Part shown: piece after piece, positions 12,201 through 22,200 of the stretch | Layout of the letters: the number at the start of each line of letters is the position of its first letter | How positions within the stretch are numbered: the first letter of the stretch is position 1 | From: Cyanophora paradoxa | Lineage: Eukaryota; Glaucocystophyceae; Cyanophorales; Cyanophoraceae | Assembly (NCBI GenBank): GCA_004431415.1 | Contig: QPMI01000542.1 | Span: 484,373-548,372, forward strand | Length of the DNA: 64,000 bases | Reading direction: 5' to 3' | Program-made: the position numbers and the translations under genes | The notes under the pieces: generated by a model | The model's input: the letters and a program-made list of their open reading frames with translations, nothing else | Database searches by the model: none | Told to the model about the DNA's origin: nothing

Positions 12201-15032
12201 ACTGGGGGCGGGGCCGGGGCTCGGGGCCCGAGGCTGATTGCAGGTGCCTGGGGGCCTCTCGGCGGGCTGCAGGACGGGAAGCGTGCCGTGTCGGGGAGCA
12301 GCGACAAGACGCTGCGGATGTGGGACCTGGAGAGCGGGGCGGAGCTGCGGCGCCTCGAGGGCCACGAGGGCGCGGTCAACTCAGTGGCGATCTCGCGGGT
12401 GCTTAGAAGGCGGGCCGGAGCTCGGGTTCTAATCAAGAGTCTGATTGCAGGGGCCTCGCGATCGGGGGCCTCTTGGCGGGCCGCAGGACGGGAAGCGCGC
12501 CGTGTCGGGGGGCGACGACAAGACGCTGCGGGTGTGGGACCTGGAGAGCGGGGCGGAGCTGCGGCGCCTCGCGGGCCACGAGGGCGCGGTCAACTCAGTG
12601 GCAATCTCGCCGGTGTGTGGGGCGCAGGCTGGGGTTTGGGTCTGGGTCTGCGGCTGATAAATTGGGCCTCGGGGGCCTCTCGGGGGGCCGCAGGACGGGA
12701 AGCGCGCCGTGTCGGGGAGCTGGGACAAGACGCTGCGGGTGTGGGACCTGGAAAGCGGGGCGGAGCTGCGGCGCCTCGCTGGCCACGAAGGCGAGGTCAC
12801 CTCAGTAGCGATCTCACCAGTGCGCAGGGGGCAGGGGCGGGGCTGGGGGCCCGAGGCTAATTGCAGGGGCCTCGGGGGCCTCTTGGCGGGCTGTAGGATG
12901 GGCAGCGCGCCGTGTCGGGGAGCAAAGACAGGACGCTGCGGATGTGGGACCTGGAGAGCGGGGTGGAGCTGCGGCGCCTCGCGGGCAACGATTGGGCGGT
13001 CTCGTCGGTGGCGATCTCGCCGGTGCGCGGGGGCCGGGCTGGGGCTCGGGGTCTGAGGCTGATTGGGGGTGCCTTGTGGCCCCCTCGGTGGGTCGCAGGA
13101 CGGGAAGCGTGCCGTGTCGGGGAGCGAAGGCCACTATATGCGGGTGTGGGACCTGGAGAGCGGGGCGGAGCTGCATGCGCAGCAACTTCATAACTCTGAC
13201 TACACGGTCCTCTCGGTGGCAATCTCGCCGGTGCGTGGGGGTGGGCCGGGGCTGGGGGCCCGAGGCTGATCGCGGGTGGTTTGGGTGCCTCTCGGCGAGC
13301 TGCAGGACGGGAAGCGCGCCGTGTCGGGGAGCAACGACAAGACGCTGCGGGTGTGGGACCTGGAGAGCGGGGCGGAGCTGCGGCGCCTCGCGGGCAACGA
13401 TTGGGCGGTCTCGTCGGTGGCGATCTCGCCGGTGCGCGGGGGCCGGGCTGGGGCTCGGGGTCTGAGGCTGATTGTGGTTGCCTTGGGCCCCCCTGGGTGG
13501 GTCGCAGGACGGGAAGCGCGTTGTTTCGGGGAGCGGCGACCTGTTTGGCAAAGACAACACGCTGCGGATGTGGGACCTGGAGAGTGGGTTGGAGCTGAGG
13601 TGCTTCGGGGGCAACGAGGGCGCGGTCACTTCGGTGGCAATCGCACCTGTGCGCAGGGGGCGGGGCCGGGGCTTGGGGTCTGAGGCTGATCGCGGGGGCC
13701 TTGGGGGCTTCTCGGCGGGCCGCAGGACGGGAAGCGCACCGTGTCGGCGGGCAAAGACTGCACGCTGCGGGTGTGGGACCTGGAGAGCGGGGTGGAGCTG
13801 CGGCGCCTCGCGGGCCACGAGGGCGCGGTCCGGTCTGTGGCGATCTTGCCGGTGCACAGGCCCTGCGGGGTCGGGGCCGGGGCTCGGGGCCCGAGGCTGA
13901 TCGAAGGGGCCTCTCGGCGGGCCGCAGGACGGAAAGCGCGCCGTTTCGGGGAGTGAAGACCACAAGCTACGGATGTGGGACCTGGAGAGCGGGGCGAAGC
14001 TGCAGTGCTTTGTGGGCCACGATGGTGCGGTCACCGCGGTGGCGATCTCGCCGGTGCACTGAGGGCGGGGCCTGGGCTCGCGATTAGGGTTCGACGCTGA
14101 TCGCGGGGGCCTTGGGGGCCTCTGGGCGGGTTGCAGGATGGAAAGGTGGCCGTGTCGGGGAGCGAAGACAATACGCTGAGGTCATGGGACCTGGAGAGCG
14201 GGGCGGAGCTGCGGCACTTTGTGGGCCACGAGGGTGCGGTCCTCTTGGTGGAGATCTCGCCGGTGCGCCAGGACGGGCCGGGGCACGGGGCCAGAGGCTG
14301 ATTGCGGTTGTCTCGGGGGCTCTCGGCGGGCCGCAGGATGGGAAGCACGCCGTGTCGGGGAGCGACGACATGACGGCGCGGATGTGGGACCTGGAGAGCG
14401 GGGCGGAGCTGCGGCGTGCAATCTTTGCGGGGGAAAAGGACATGGTCGATCGCGACCCAGTGCACGTGGTGGTCTCGCCGGTGCACATGGGGCGGGGCCG
14501 GTGCTCGGGGCCCGAGACTGATCGCGGGTGCCGTGGGGGCCTCTACTCGACCACCCTTCGTGCAGGGCGCGCTGGACGGGCGGGGCCTGATCGCTGTCGG
14601 TTGCCCCGACGGGACCATCGCCGTGTCGACTCTCCCCGTGCGCATATGCCACTTAGGCTCTGCCGGGCTGGCGAGGGCTAGCCGCTGCTATCCCTTTTTT
14701 TCGCCATTGCCTTACCGCCCGACCCCCCGGCCCGCCTCGCAGCGCGTGTTCTGCGCCATGCGCATCGGCACGAAGCGCGCGCAGGAGTTCCGCGGCTGCA
14801 AGGTGCGCGCGCGCCCCTCGGCTTCGATTTCCTATCGCAGGATGCGTATGCCCTCGTGACCGGGCACGGGCGGCAGTACGACGGGGCGACGGTCATGTCG
14901 GGGAAGCTCGCGCTGCTGCTGGAGCAGGAGGGCGGCGTGCGGCTCGAGGACGGCGAGGGCGGGGCCGGCGAGGGGGACGGGGAGGGGCCTGAGCCCGCCG
15001 TGCGCCTGTGGCTTCCAGTGAAGGACGAGTGA
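6205..15032 (+). CDS. NLR1: MGCGAS-anchored TIR-NACHT-pentapeptide-WD40 STAND protein
   Basis: The protein starts MGCGAS (likely N-myristoylation with adjacent Cys for palmitoylation), followed by an Ala/Pro/Gln-rich linker of about 175 residues. A TIR domain is spliced from exons at about 6750-6830, 6903-7033 and 7187-7301: YDIFISHKQ, LRIFLDRDDLNDI, VLLLLTK, then DVFRSKFVLQEL. Next come a linker exon at 7735-7911 and a NACHT NTPase. Its Walker A is GEPGSSKST (about 8278) and its Walker B LVLLLDAYDEL (about 8576), followed by TCRSAYLA and ENPFTLT. Helical exons follow to about 10680, then pentapeptide repeats (ADLRGADLTGCNLL) at about 10745-10920. Seventeen WD40 units sit one per exon at 11040-14485, and a C-terminal exon pair ends in a TGA at 15030-15032. 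STAND NTPases of this plan are signal-activated switches in innate immunity or allorecognition. Most introns are GT-AG; a GC donor is used after 10078 and probably after 9361. The catalytic Glu expected of TIR NADases is not obvious. Confidence 0.85.
6270..6625 (+). repeat. In-frame minisatellite in NLR1 linker
   Basis: Units of about 30-36 bp built on ctgcggcacctgcgcc and ccgcaggcagaat encode Ala/Pro/Gln repeats (ESAAPAPPQA-type). Roughly nine to ten units separate the lipid-anchor signal from the TIR domain, probably as a flexible tether. Confidence 0.8.
11040..14485 (+). repeat. Tandem WD40 exon array, 17 units of about 204 bp
   Basis: Each unit is a 126-nt exon (a few are up to about 141 nt) in phase 0, flanked by a GT-AG intron of about 75-95 nt that is itself conserved. 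Exons encode DGKRAVSGS, then a variable pair, RVWDLESGAELR, then GH followed by 3-8 variable residues and VAISP. First exon: 11040-11165; second: 11243-11374. The near identity of introns as well as exons shows the array grew by DNA-level unit duplication or is homogenised. Confidence 0.9.
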
Positions 15033-15405
15033 CCCCGGCGCTGCTCTTTGTTGGTCAGGAGGTCTGTACACGTCGCTTTAATCGTCGCCCGTTTCGTCCG
15101 ATCGTTGTGTCGACATCGTGCGATGATGTCTACAGATAATCTGTTGTTTTGGATTAAGAAGACATATGCATGCTTCTTGAAGCATTCGATTGCAAGGGGT
15201 CCCTAAACCACATGTGCACGTGCACTCTCTATTCCCCTCTGAGGAGCTCGTGAAGCCAGGGCCAGGGGCCGGCCCGGCCCTGCAGCTGTTCCCCTCTGCC
15301 AAGGGATCTAGATCTACTCACGGATCCGGAGCCCCCGCGGACGGCATGAAGTGTTTTCGATCGCGAATTCGTATATACACGCGGAGCTGCGGGGCGGGCC
15401 GGCGG
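15033..15405. other. Convergent intergenic region, copy 1
   Basis: Lies between the NLR1 stop and the condensin-fragment stop. Segments such as ccagggccaggggccggcc and agatctactcacggatcc recur in the equivalent position at about 28583-28655, confirming a common duplicated block. No gene seen. Confidence 0.7.
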
Positions 15406-18400
15406 CTAGTCGCAATCGCTCGCCGCGTCCTCCGAGTCGGCGACCTTCGCCCGCCGCGCCGCCCCCGCCCTGCGCCCGCCCCTCATGATCAGCCCCCGCC
15501 CCCGGGCTTGGGGGGGAGGCGGGGCCCCGCGCACCGCGCCTGGGCCTTGCCGGCGGCCGCGGGGCCCGCCGCCCCTGCTGCCGCCCGGTTCCGCGGCTTC
15601 AGCACCGGCTCCTCCTCCTCCTCCTCCTCCTCCTCCTCGTCGCTCGCGGGCTTGGCCTTGGCCTTGCCCCGCGCCGTCGCCGCGCGTCGCCGCGGCGCCG
15701 GCGCCTCGTCGAGCTCCATCGCGTCGCCGCTCGCCTCCTCCTCGCCCGACGAGGGCGCCGCCGCCTTCTTCCGCCCGCCCCCGCGCCCCTTGCCCTTCGC
15801 CGCCGCCTTCGGCCCGCGGCCCTTTGCCGGCGTCTTCGAAACCTGCAGGGCGGCATCGCGTCGGGCGCGGCCGCAGGGGACGGGCGGGCGGGCGCGGGGC
15901 GGGGCTGACCTTGCCGCGGGCCTTGGCGCGGCGCCGGCGCCGTCGTCGTCGCTCGCCTCGTTCACGTTGCTCGTCTTGCGGCCCGCGTTCTCCTTGTCTT
16001 CTGCGGCGGCGGCGCGGCTGGGCCGGCTCGGCAGGGGGCGGCGCGCCGGAGCGAGGGGGCCGGGCCGGGGTGCGCACCCTCGGCGTCGCTGCCGGCCCTG
16101 GCCGGCGCCTTCCGCCCCCGGCGGCCCTTCGTCGCGTTCGTCGCCTTCTCGACCGTCTGCGGGCGCCGGCGCCTCAGCTCAAAGCGAAGCGGGCCGGCCG
16201 GGAGTCGAGCCCGGGCCGCGCGGACCTCGCGGTCCTCGACGCCCTGCTGGTGGGCGGCGTTCATCTTCGCCTCAAGCTCCTCCGCCGCCTGCTTCGTCTC
16301 CGCCTTCGTCGACCGCTTCGCCTGCGGGCGAGGCGGGGCCGAGCCGGCCGCGTCGGCCGGGCGTGCGGGGCAGCAGAGGCGGCGGCAATGGCGGACCTTG
16401 GCGATGGTGCCGACGAAGCAGTCGTAGACGTCCGTGTCGCCCAGGGCCGGCGCGTAGAGGGGGAAGAGGTCACCCAGCTTCTTCGCGCTCTTGTCGTTGC
16501 ACGGGAGCTGCGGCCCGCGGCGCGTGAGGAGGGCGGAGGGAGGGCGGGGCGGAGGGCGGGGCAGGGCGGGCCTGGGAGATGCAGAAGGCGATGTTGCGCC
16601 AGACGTGGGGCTCCTGCGTGCCGGGGAAGCGGTGGCAGAGCTTCTCGTGCAGCGACTCGATCTGCCGCTCCAGCGTGACGAAGGGCAGCAGGACCTGCGC
16701 TCGCCGTGGCGCGCTCAGCCGCGGCTCGGTCGGGGGAGGGAGAGGGAGAGGGGGAGGGGGCGCCTTCATGACGGCCTGGAAGGAGGAGGCGGAGACGGCG
16801 GGGTCGACGGAGAGGCGCGAGATGACGTCCGGCAGGATGTTGTAGATCGGGTTGTTCGCTGCGCCCCCGCCCGCCCGCCCGCTCGATGCCCGGCGGGTGA
16901 GGGTGGGCGGGGGGGGGGGCGGCGCACATTTCTTGGAGAGCTCCTGGAAGAAGAGGTGGGCGAGGTCCTTGATGCGCGGCTCGCCGTCCACCAGGCACAG
17001 CGCCATCTCCCCGATGTTCCCCTTGACCTGGAGAAGAAGAAGGAGAAGGTTTGGGTGAGATCGGAGAAGCTTGGACTGGGCGGGGCGGGGCGGGGCGGGG
17101 CGGGGAGGGCGGCGGGGCGCGCGCCTTGACCATGTCGTTGAGGACGAGGTGGGAGAGGACCATGAGCGTGTTCTTGCGCACCGTCGTGTCCTCGTCCCGC
17201 AGCCGCGCGTAAATGTGCTCCGTCCACGGGTCCACCTGAGCTTCAACTTAGCCTTCTTCTTCCCGGACCCGGGCGGGCGGGCGGGCGGGCGGGCGGGCGG
17301 GCGGGCGGGGGACCTGGTTGGGGAAGCGGAAGGCGATGTCGCCGAGGGAGATGACGATGTTGGAGCGGACGCCGGCCTCGGGCGCTGCCTTCAGCACCGA
17401 GAAGAGCAGCTGCAGGTGCGCCTCGCTGCGCCCGGCGCGCTCAGGCGGCGCCGGGCCGGGCGGGGCGGGCAGGAATCGAATGGGCGGGCGGGCGGGGCGC
17501 ACCAGAACTCGGAGCTGACGCACATGAGCTTGCAGAGGGCGAGCACCGCCGACGCCTTCAGCGCCGGGTCCTGCGGTGCGGCCGCGTTAGAAAGGTCCGA
17601 GGGGCGACGGGCGGGGCGGGGCCGGGCGCGCCGAGTAGCGGCGGGGCTGCTCGCAGACGCGGGCGACGAGGGGTCCGAAGGCGCCCAGGAGCGAGTCGCC
17701 CAGAAGCTGCCGCTCCGTCATCTCCCGCAGCGCCTCCTCCTCCGCGTCCGCCGCCGCCGCGCTGATCCCCAGCTCCTCGTCCAAATCGTTGCCCGCCGCG
17801 CTCTTCCGCCCGCTCTTGCGCGGCTTTGCGCCGCCCTTGGCGCCCCCCTCCTCCGCGTCCTCCTCCTCCTCGCCCGCCTTCTTCTTGCCCTTCCTCTTCT
17901 CCTTCTCCTTCGCCGCCGCCGCGTCCTTCTCCTTGGCCGCCTTCAGCGCCGTCGCTGCGAGGCGGGGAGCGTCAGCCTCGGAATGAGATCTCAAGGAGAA
18001 AGAAAGGGGGCGCGCCCTTGTCGGCGGCCTCCTGCTGGGTGAGGAGCTCGATCTGGGCGCGGCGCCGCTTGATGAGCGCGGCGACCTCCTCCATGTAGAC
18101 GACGTGCTTGAGCGCCACGTGCCCCACGACGAAGAAGAGCCTCGCAAGCTGCCCCGGCGTCGCCTCCCCGCGGCCGGGCGCCGCCGCCGCCGCATCCGGC
18201 GCCGGAGCGGGCGCCTCGGCGTCGGCCGCCATCGCGTCGCCGCCCTCGGCGCTGCCGTTGCCGCTGCTGCTGCTGCCGGAGCTCCCGCGGCCCGATGCGG
18301 CGTCCGAGCCGGAGGCGGATGACGAGGAGGAGGAGGAGCCGTCGCCGAAGACGCGGCGGGCGAGGCGGCGGAGGAGCTCCGCGCAGAGCTCCTCGGGCCG

Positions 18401-18683
18401 CAGGCACAGCGCGTACACAGCGTTGATCGCCTGCGGGGCGGGCGGCGCGGCCCGTCAGCTCGCTTGCAAGAGAGCCAGGAGCGGGCGGGCGGGCGGGGCG
18501 GGCGGGCCTGCTCGGCGGCGGGGAACCAGCTGGCGTCGCTGAGGCCCTCGCCCTCGATGATGCGCGCGAGCTTGCGGAAGATGGCGTGCCCGGGCCTCAG
18601 CTTCGCCTCCAGCGCCCGCTTCAGGTCTTCGGGCCGCCCGGTTAGAGCGGGCAGGCGCCGGGGCGGGCCGCGGGGCGCGGGGC
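15406..18683 (-). pseudogene. 5'-truncated duplicate of condensin complex subunit 1 (NCAPD2/CND1-like)
   Basis: Minus-strand exons match the C-terminal half of the complete gene at 28722-34917 almost exon for exon. They encode LKRALEAKLRPGHAIFRKLA (about 18640-18565), AINAVYALCLRPEELCAELL (about 18430), the HEAT-type segment ISLGDIAFRFPNQ (about 17360-17320), and KNTLMVLSHLVLNDMVK (about 17190). Then come KGNIGEMALCLVDGEPRIKD (about 17020), NNPIYNILPDVISRLSVDP (about 16850) and an acidic/basic tail ending KVADSEDAASDCD, with the stop at 15406-15408. Similarity to the complete copy ends at about 18683. The N-terminal condensin domain is absent, so this is a partial copy; its frames look open and it may still be transcribed. 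An initiating ATG was not identified. Confidence 0.75.
17060..17320. repeat. Intronic GGGGC and GGGC tandem repeats
   Basis: ggggcggggcggggc at about 17080-17105 and (cggg)n at about 17268-17310 lie in introns of the condensin fragment. Similar runs sit in the other copy at about 29860-29910 and in the PLC gene at 40666-40720. They are runs of potential G-quadruplex. Confidence 0.7.
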
Positions 18684-19260
18684 GTACGCGTACGCGTGGG
18701 GCGCATGCGCACCGGCCGCGGGGCCGGGGGCCGCGGGGCGTGGGCGCACCGGGCGCCGCCGCCGCCGCCGCCGGAACGGGCGCCGGCGCCTCGGCATCGC
18801 TCCCCGCCTCAGCCGCCTCCTCCGGCGCCAGCGCGGGCGCCTCGGCGTCGGCGCCTCGCGATCGGCGTCGGCCGCGGCCGTGCGGCCATCGCACCTACAA
18901 TCCCCCGCAGCTATCGCTGTGATTCGGATCAGCCTGCTGCGATGCCGCGCTGCGCTATTCTCCACCCAGCGACGCCTGTGGGAGAGGCTAGCGGCATATA
19001 GCTAGTCGATAATGCATAACTACGCTCGCCGCTTGTCTTCACGACGCTAGCTTAGGAGTGGTCGCAGCAGGTCGCAGCCTGGCAGCCCAGGTCGCAGCTT
19101 GGTCGCACCGTCGCAGCCAGGTCGCTGAGGTTCCGGGTACAGCAATCTAGAAGCCACATTTTGGGGTGGCCTATCCGGGACGCTCCGGATTGTTGGGAGC
19201 AGAGCAGCTCGCAAGTCTGTTCGGCGGTTCTGACTCCGCCCCTGCTCCAGCTGCAGCGCG
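18684..19260 (+). other. Duplication junction and region upstream of NLR2
   Basis: After the breakpoint near 18683, a low-complexity Ala/Pro/Arg-coding stretch runs to about 18890. Then comes non-coding DNA with five to six near copies of aggtcgcagc at 19056-19130 (ggtcgcagcctggcagccc, ggtcgcagcttggtcgcacc, gtcgcagccaggtcgctgag). The clustered repeat 130-200 bp upstream of the NLR2 start could be a regulatory array; this is inference only. Confidence 0.5.
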
Positions 19261-22200
19261 ATGGGCTGCGGGGCTTCCTCGCCCACGCCTTCGAACGCAT
19301 CGTCGGCTCCAGCTGCTGTAATCGGCACGGGCGCAGCGCCTCGTGTGGCCCCAGCTTCGCCTGAGGTCGAAGTCCGAACTTCCCCTGGCCATGGCGGGCC
19401 TGGCCCCGCTGGCAGTCCTCCCACGACCGTCAAAGCCACGCCGGTAATCCCAGTAGCGGTACCGGAGGCGCGCACGAAAACTCCGTTCAGCGACCATGCA
19501 CATGAAGCCTCGACTGCGACCGTGACCGGACTCGCGTGGGTGTGCGGGGCCGACGAGCTGAGGAAGCTGTCGGCGCTGGAGGACGCCACTTCGGTCGCGC
19601 AGCTCGCGGGCCTCTGCGGGCTCCTCCGCGAGGCGGCGGCGGCGCCCGCCGGGTCCGACGCGCCGCGGCTCGCCCTGGAGCTCCCCGTCGTCCAGAGGCA
19701 GTTCGGGGGCGACGTGAGCAAGGCGCTGGAGGCCGCGAGGGAAGCGTGCCGCGCAGGTCCGCGCCGCCCGGCCCCGGCGGCCTCCCGCCCGCGCGCCCGC
19801 GGCTCAGGCGGGCCGCCCCGCGCGCGCAGCGCTGGAGCTCTTCGCTGAGAAGGCGATCCCGTCGCCGGCGGAGCTCGCCGACGCGTGCGCGGTGGTCCTC
19901 TCGGGCGACGCCGAGCTCTCCCGCAGCGTTGCGCCCGCCCCGCGCCGCCCCGCCCCCGCCCTCCGCCCCGACGCCGCGCCGCAGCTGCTGGACGTGCTGC
20001 TGTCGCTGCGGCGGAGCACGGTGCTGGCGCGGGTGCCGCCGGCGCGCGTCGGGGCGCTGGTGGGCGTGCTCGGGCGGCTGCCGCGGGGCACGCTCACCTC
20101 CACCGACCGCGCCCGCCTCGTCGAGTTCTGCGCCGAGCAGGCCCGCCCGCCCCCGCCCCCGCCCCGGCGCACCCGGGGCCGGCGGCCGCGCCTGACACGG
20201 CGGGGCGCAGCTGAGGGGCGTCGAGGCGGCCTCGCCGGGGGACGTGGACGCGCTGGCGTCGCTGCGGCTCGTGCCGGCCGCCCTCGCCGCCGTCGAGGCC
20301 GCGGCAGCGGCGCCGGCTTCGACTCAGACGGTGCGCCGCCGCCCACCGGCCGCCCCCGCGCGCGCCCGCGTTGCGCCCGCCGAGCGCCGAGCGTCCGGCG
20401 GCAGAGGCGCCGGCGCTGAGCTACGAGGGGGCGGCCAAGGAGCTGGACGCGCTGCTGAGGAGCTTCGAGGGCTGCGGCTGGTGGCGCGCGGAGGCGGCGG
20501 CGAGCTTCGCGCGGCAGGCCCTCGCCGCCGCCAGCTCCGACTACGACCCGCTCCAGAACGCCCTCGGCCGCGCCAAGGCCCTCGGTGCGCGGCGCGGCGC
20601 GGGTCGGGCGGCGGGTGGCGCGGGCGGCTGACCACGGCGGGGGCGGGCAGGGCGGGTGGTTTACAAGCTGTACCGGGCGGGCAAGGTCGTCTTCGACGGC
20701 GTCTCCAGCTTCGGCGTCACGACCGCCATGGAGCTCGTCGCCGCCGCCAAGGTCCCTTCCCCGCGCGCCGGGCGCCGGCGCGCGCCCGACCGGGGCGGGC
20801 AGGAGGCGGCGGGCTCGGTGGACGGGGCGGGCGTGCTGGAGGACGTGCGCGAGTTCTGGGCCGACCTCCGCCAGCTCGTCGGCGCCGACGACCTCCAGGG
20901 CAAGAAGTGCTGGTGCCGCCCCGCCCCGCCCGCCCGCCCCGCCGGGGCGGCCGCACCGCGAAGCCGAGCGGCGGGGGCAGGTACCGGCGGGCGCGGCTGG
21001 TGGCGGCGCTGGCGGAGGGCGGGCACCTGGCGGAGCTCGAGGCGGAGCTGGAGGCCGGCGCCCTCGCCGAGGCCGCCGCCCGCCCCGAGGCCGCCGCCGC
21101 CCTCTGCGCCGCCCTCTTCGCCGTCCGCCCCCCGCCCCGCCCGCCCCGCCGGCCCGCGCGGCTCTGCCGACGGCGCCGCAGGTCGCCGAGGCGGACGGCG
21201 GCGCGGGGCGCTGGCGCGCGGGGCCGTCGAGTGGATGGAGCGGCTCGCGGCGGCGGCGGCGGAGGAGGAGCGCCGCGGGCTGCGGAGGGCGGCGGGCGTC
21301 CTCGGACGGTCGCCGGCGCCCTCGCGAACCTCGCGGCGCTGCGCGGCGGCAGCGAGGCGGGGCGGCGGCGGCGGCGGCGGCCCTGCAGCGGATGCGGGCG
21401 GGCGGCGGCGCGGCGGGGCGGGCGGCGGACGCCAGCGCCGAGAAGTACCTCGGCGTGCCGGCCGCGGTGCGCCGCCCGCGCTGCTAGCGCCGGCCTCGGC
21501 CTGAGCGCCGCGCAGGAGGAGGCGCGCCCCGCGCCGCGCTTCCCGAAGGCGCTGGGCGCGATCGCGGCCCCGCGCGGCTCGTCGGCCCTCGCGCGGGCGG
21601 CCTCGAGCGGCTCGCGCAGGACGGCCCGACCGGCCCCTCCGCGCCGCCGTCGCGAAGGCGCGGCCCGCACCCGGCCCCCCGCGCGAGCTTCCCGCCTCGC
21701 CCCTCACTCGCGGGCCTCGCGCAGTACGCCAAGACGGAGGTGGGGGACAAGGACGCGGCGCAGGCGCTGGCGCTGTACGTGCACCCGAAGGCGACGACGG
21801 ACGCCGCGCGCCGCAACGTCGTCGACCTCGCCGGCCACGTCGCCGCCTTCCTCCGCCGCCACCTGCCCGCCCGGGGCGGAGCAGAGTCTGCGGGCGCTGC
21901 CCCTGCCGCGCTCGCCGCCGCCGGCGCCCGCGTGCTCCTCATCGCAGGCGAGCCCGGCTCCAGCAAGTCGACCTTCCTCGCCTTCCTGCACCGCCGCGCC
22001 TGCGAGCAGTGGGCCGGGGCGGACGGCCGCCCGCCCGCCGGCGACGACCGGCTGCCGGTCACGTGCCTGCTGCGCCTCTCGAACCTCACGCGGGAGCGGG
22101 CGGCGAGCGGGCTGCGGGCGGAGGCGGCCCGCGTCCTCGGCCTGCCTGAAGCCGACCTTTCCACCCTGCGGGACAGGTGCTGCCCACGCGCACGCGCGCC

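Noticed and set aside
10992-14034. Long minus-strand open frames (457, 406 and 368 codons) opposite the WD40 array
   Set aside because: They repeat with the array period and lack stops only because the unit is a multiple-copy GC-rich sequence; the plus strand carries the WD40 signature and splice sites.
11040-14485. CRISPR-like regular spacing
   Set aside because: The regular unit is a protein-coding WD40 exon with an intron; 126-nt exons and about 80-nt introns do not fit CRISPR repeats and spacers.
15190-16678. Plus-strand open frames of about 400 codons opposite the condensin fragment
   Set aside because: Pro/Arg/Ala-rich antisense shadow of exons that match condensin on the minus strand; the same shadow recurs at 28.7-30.2 kb.
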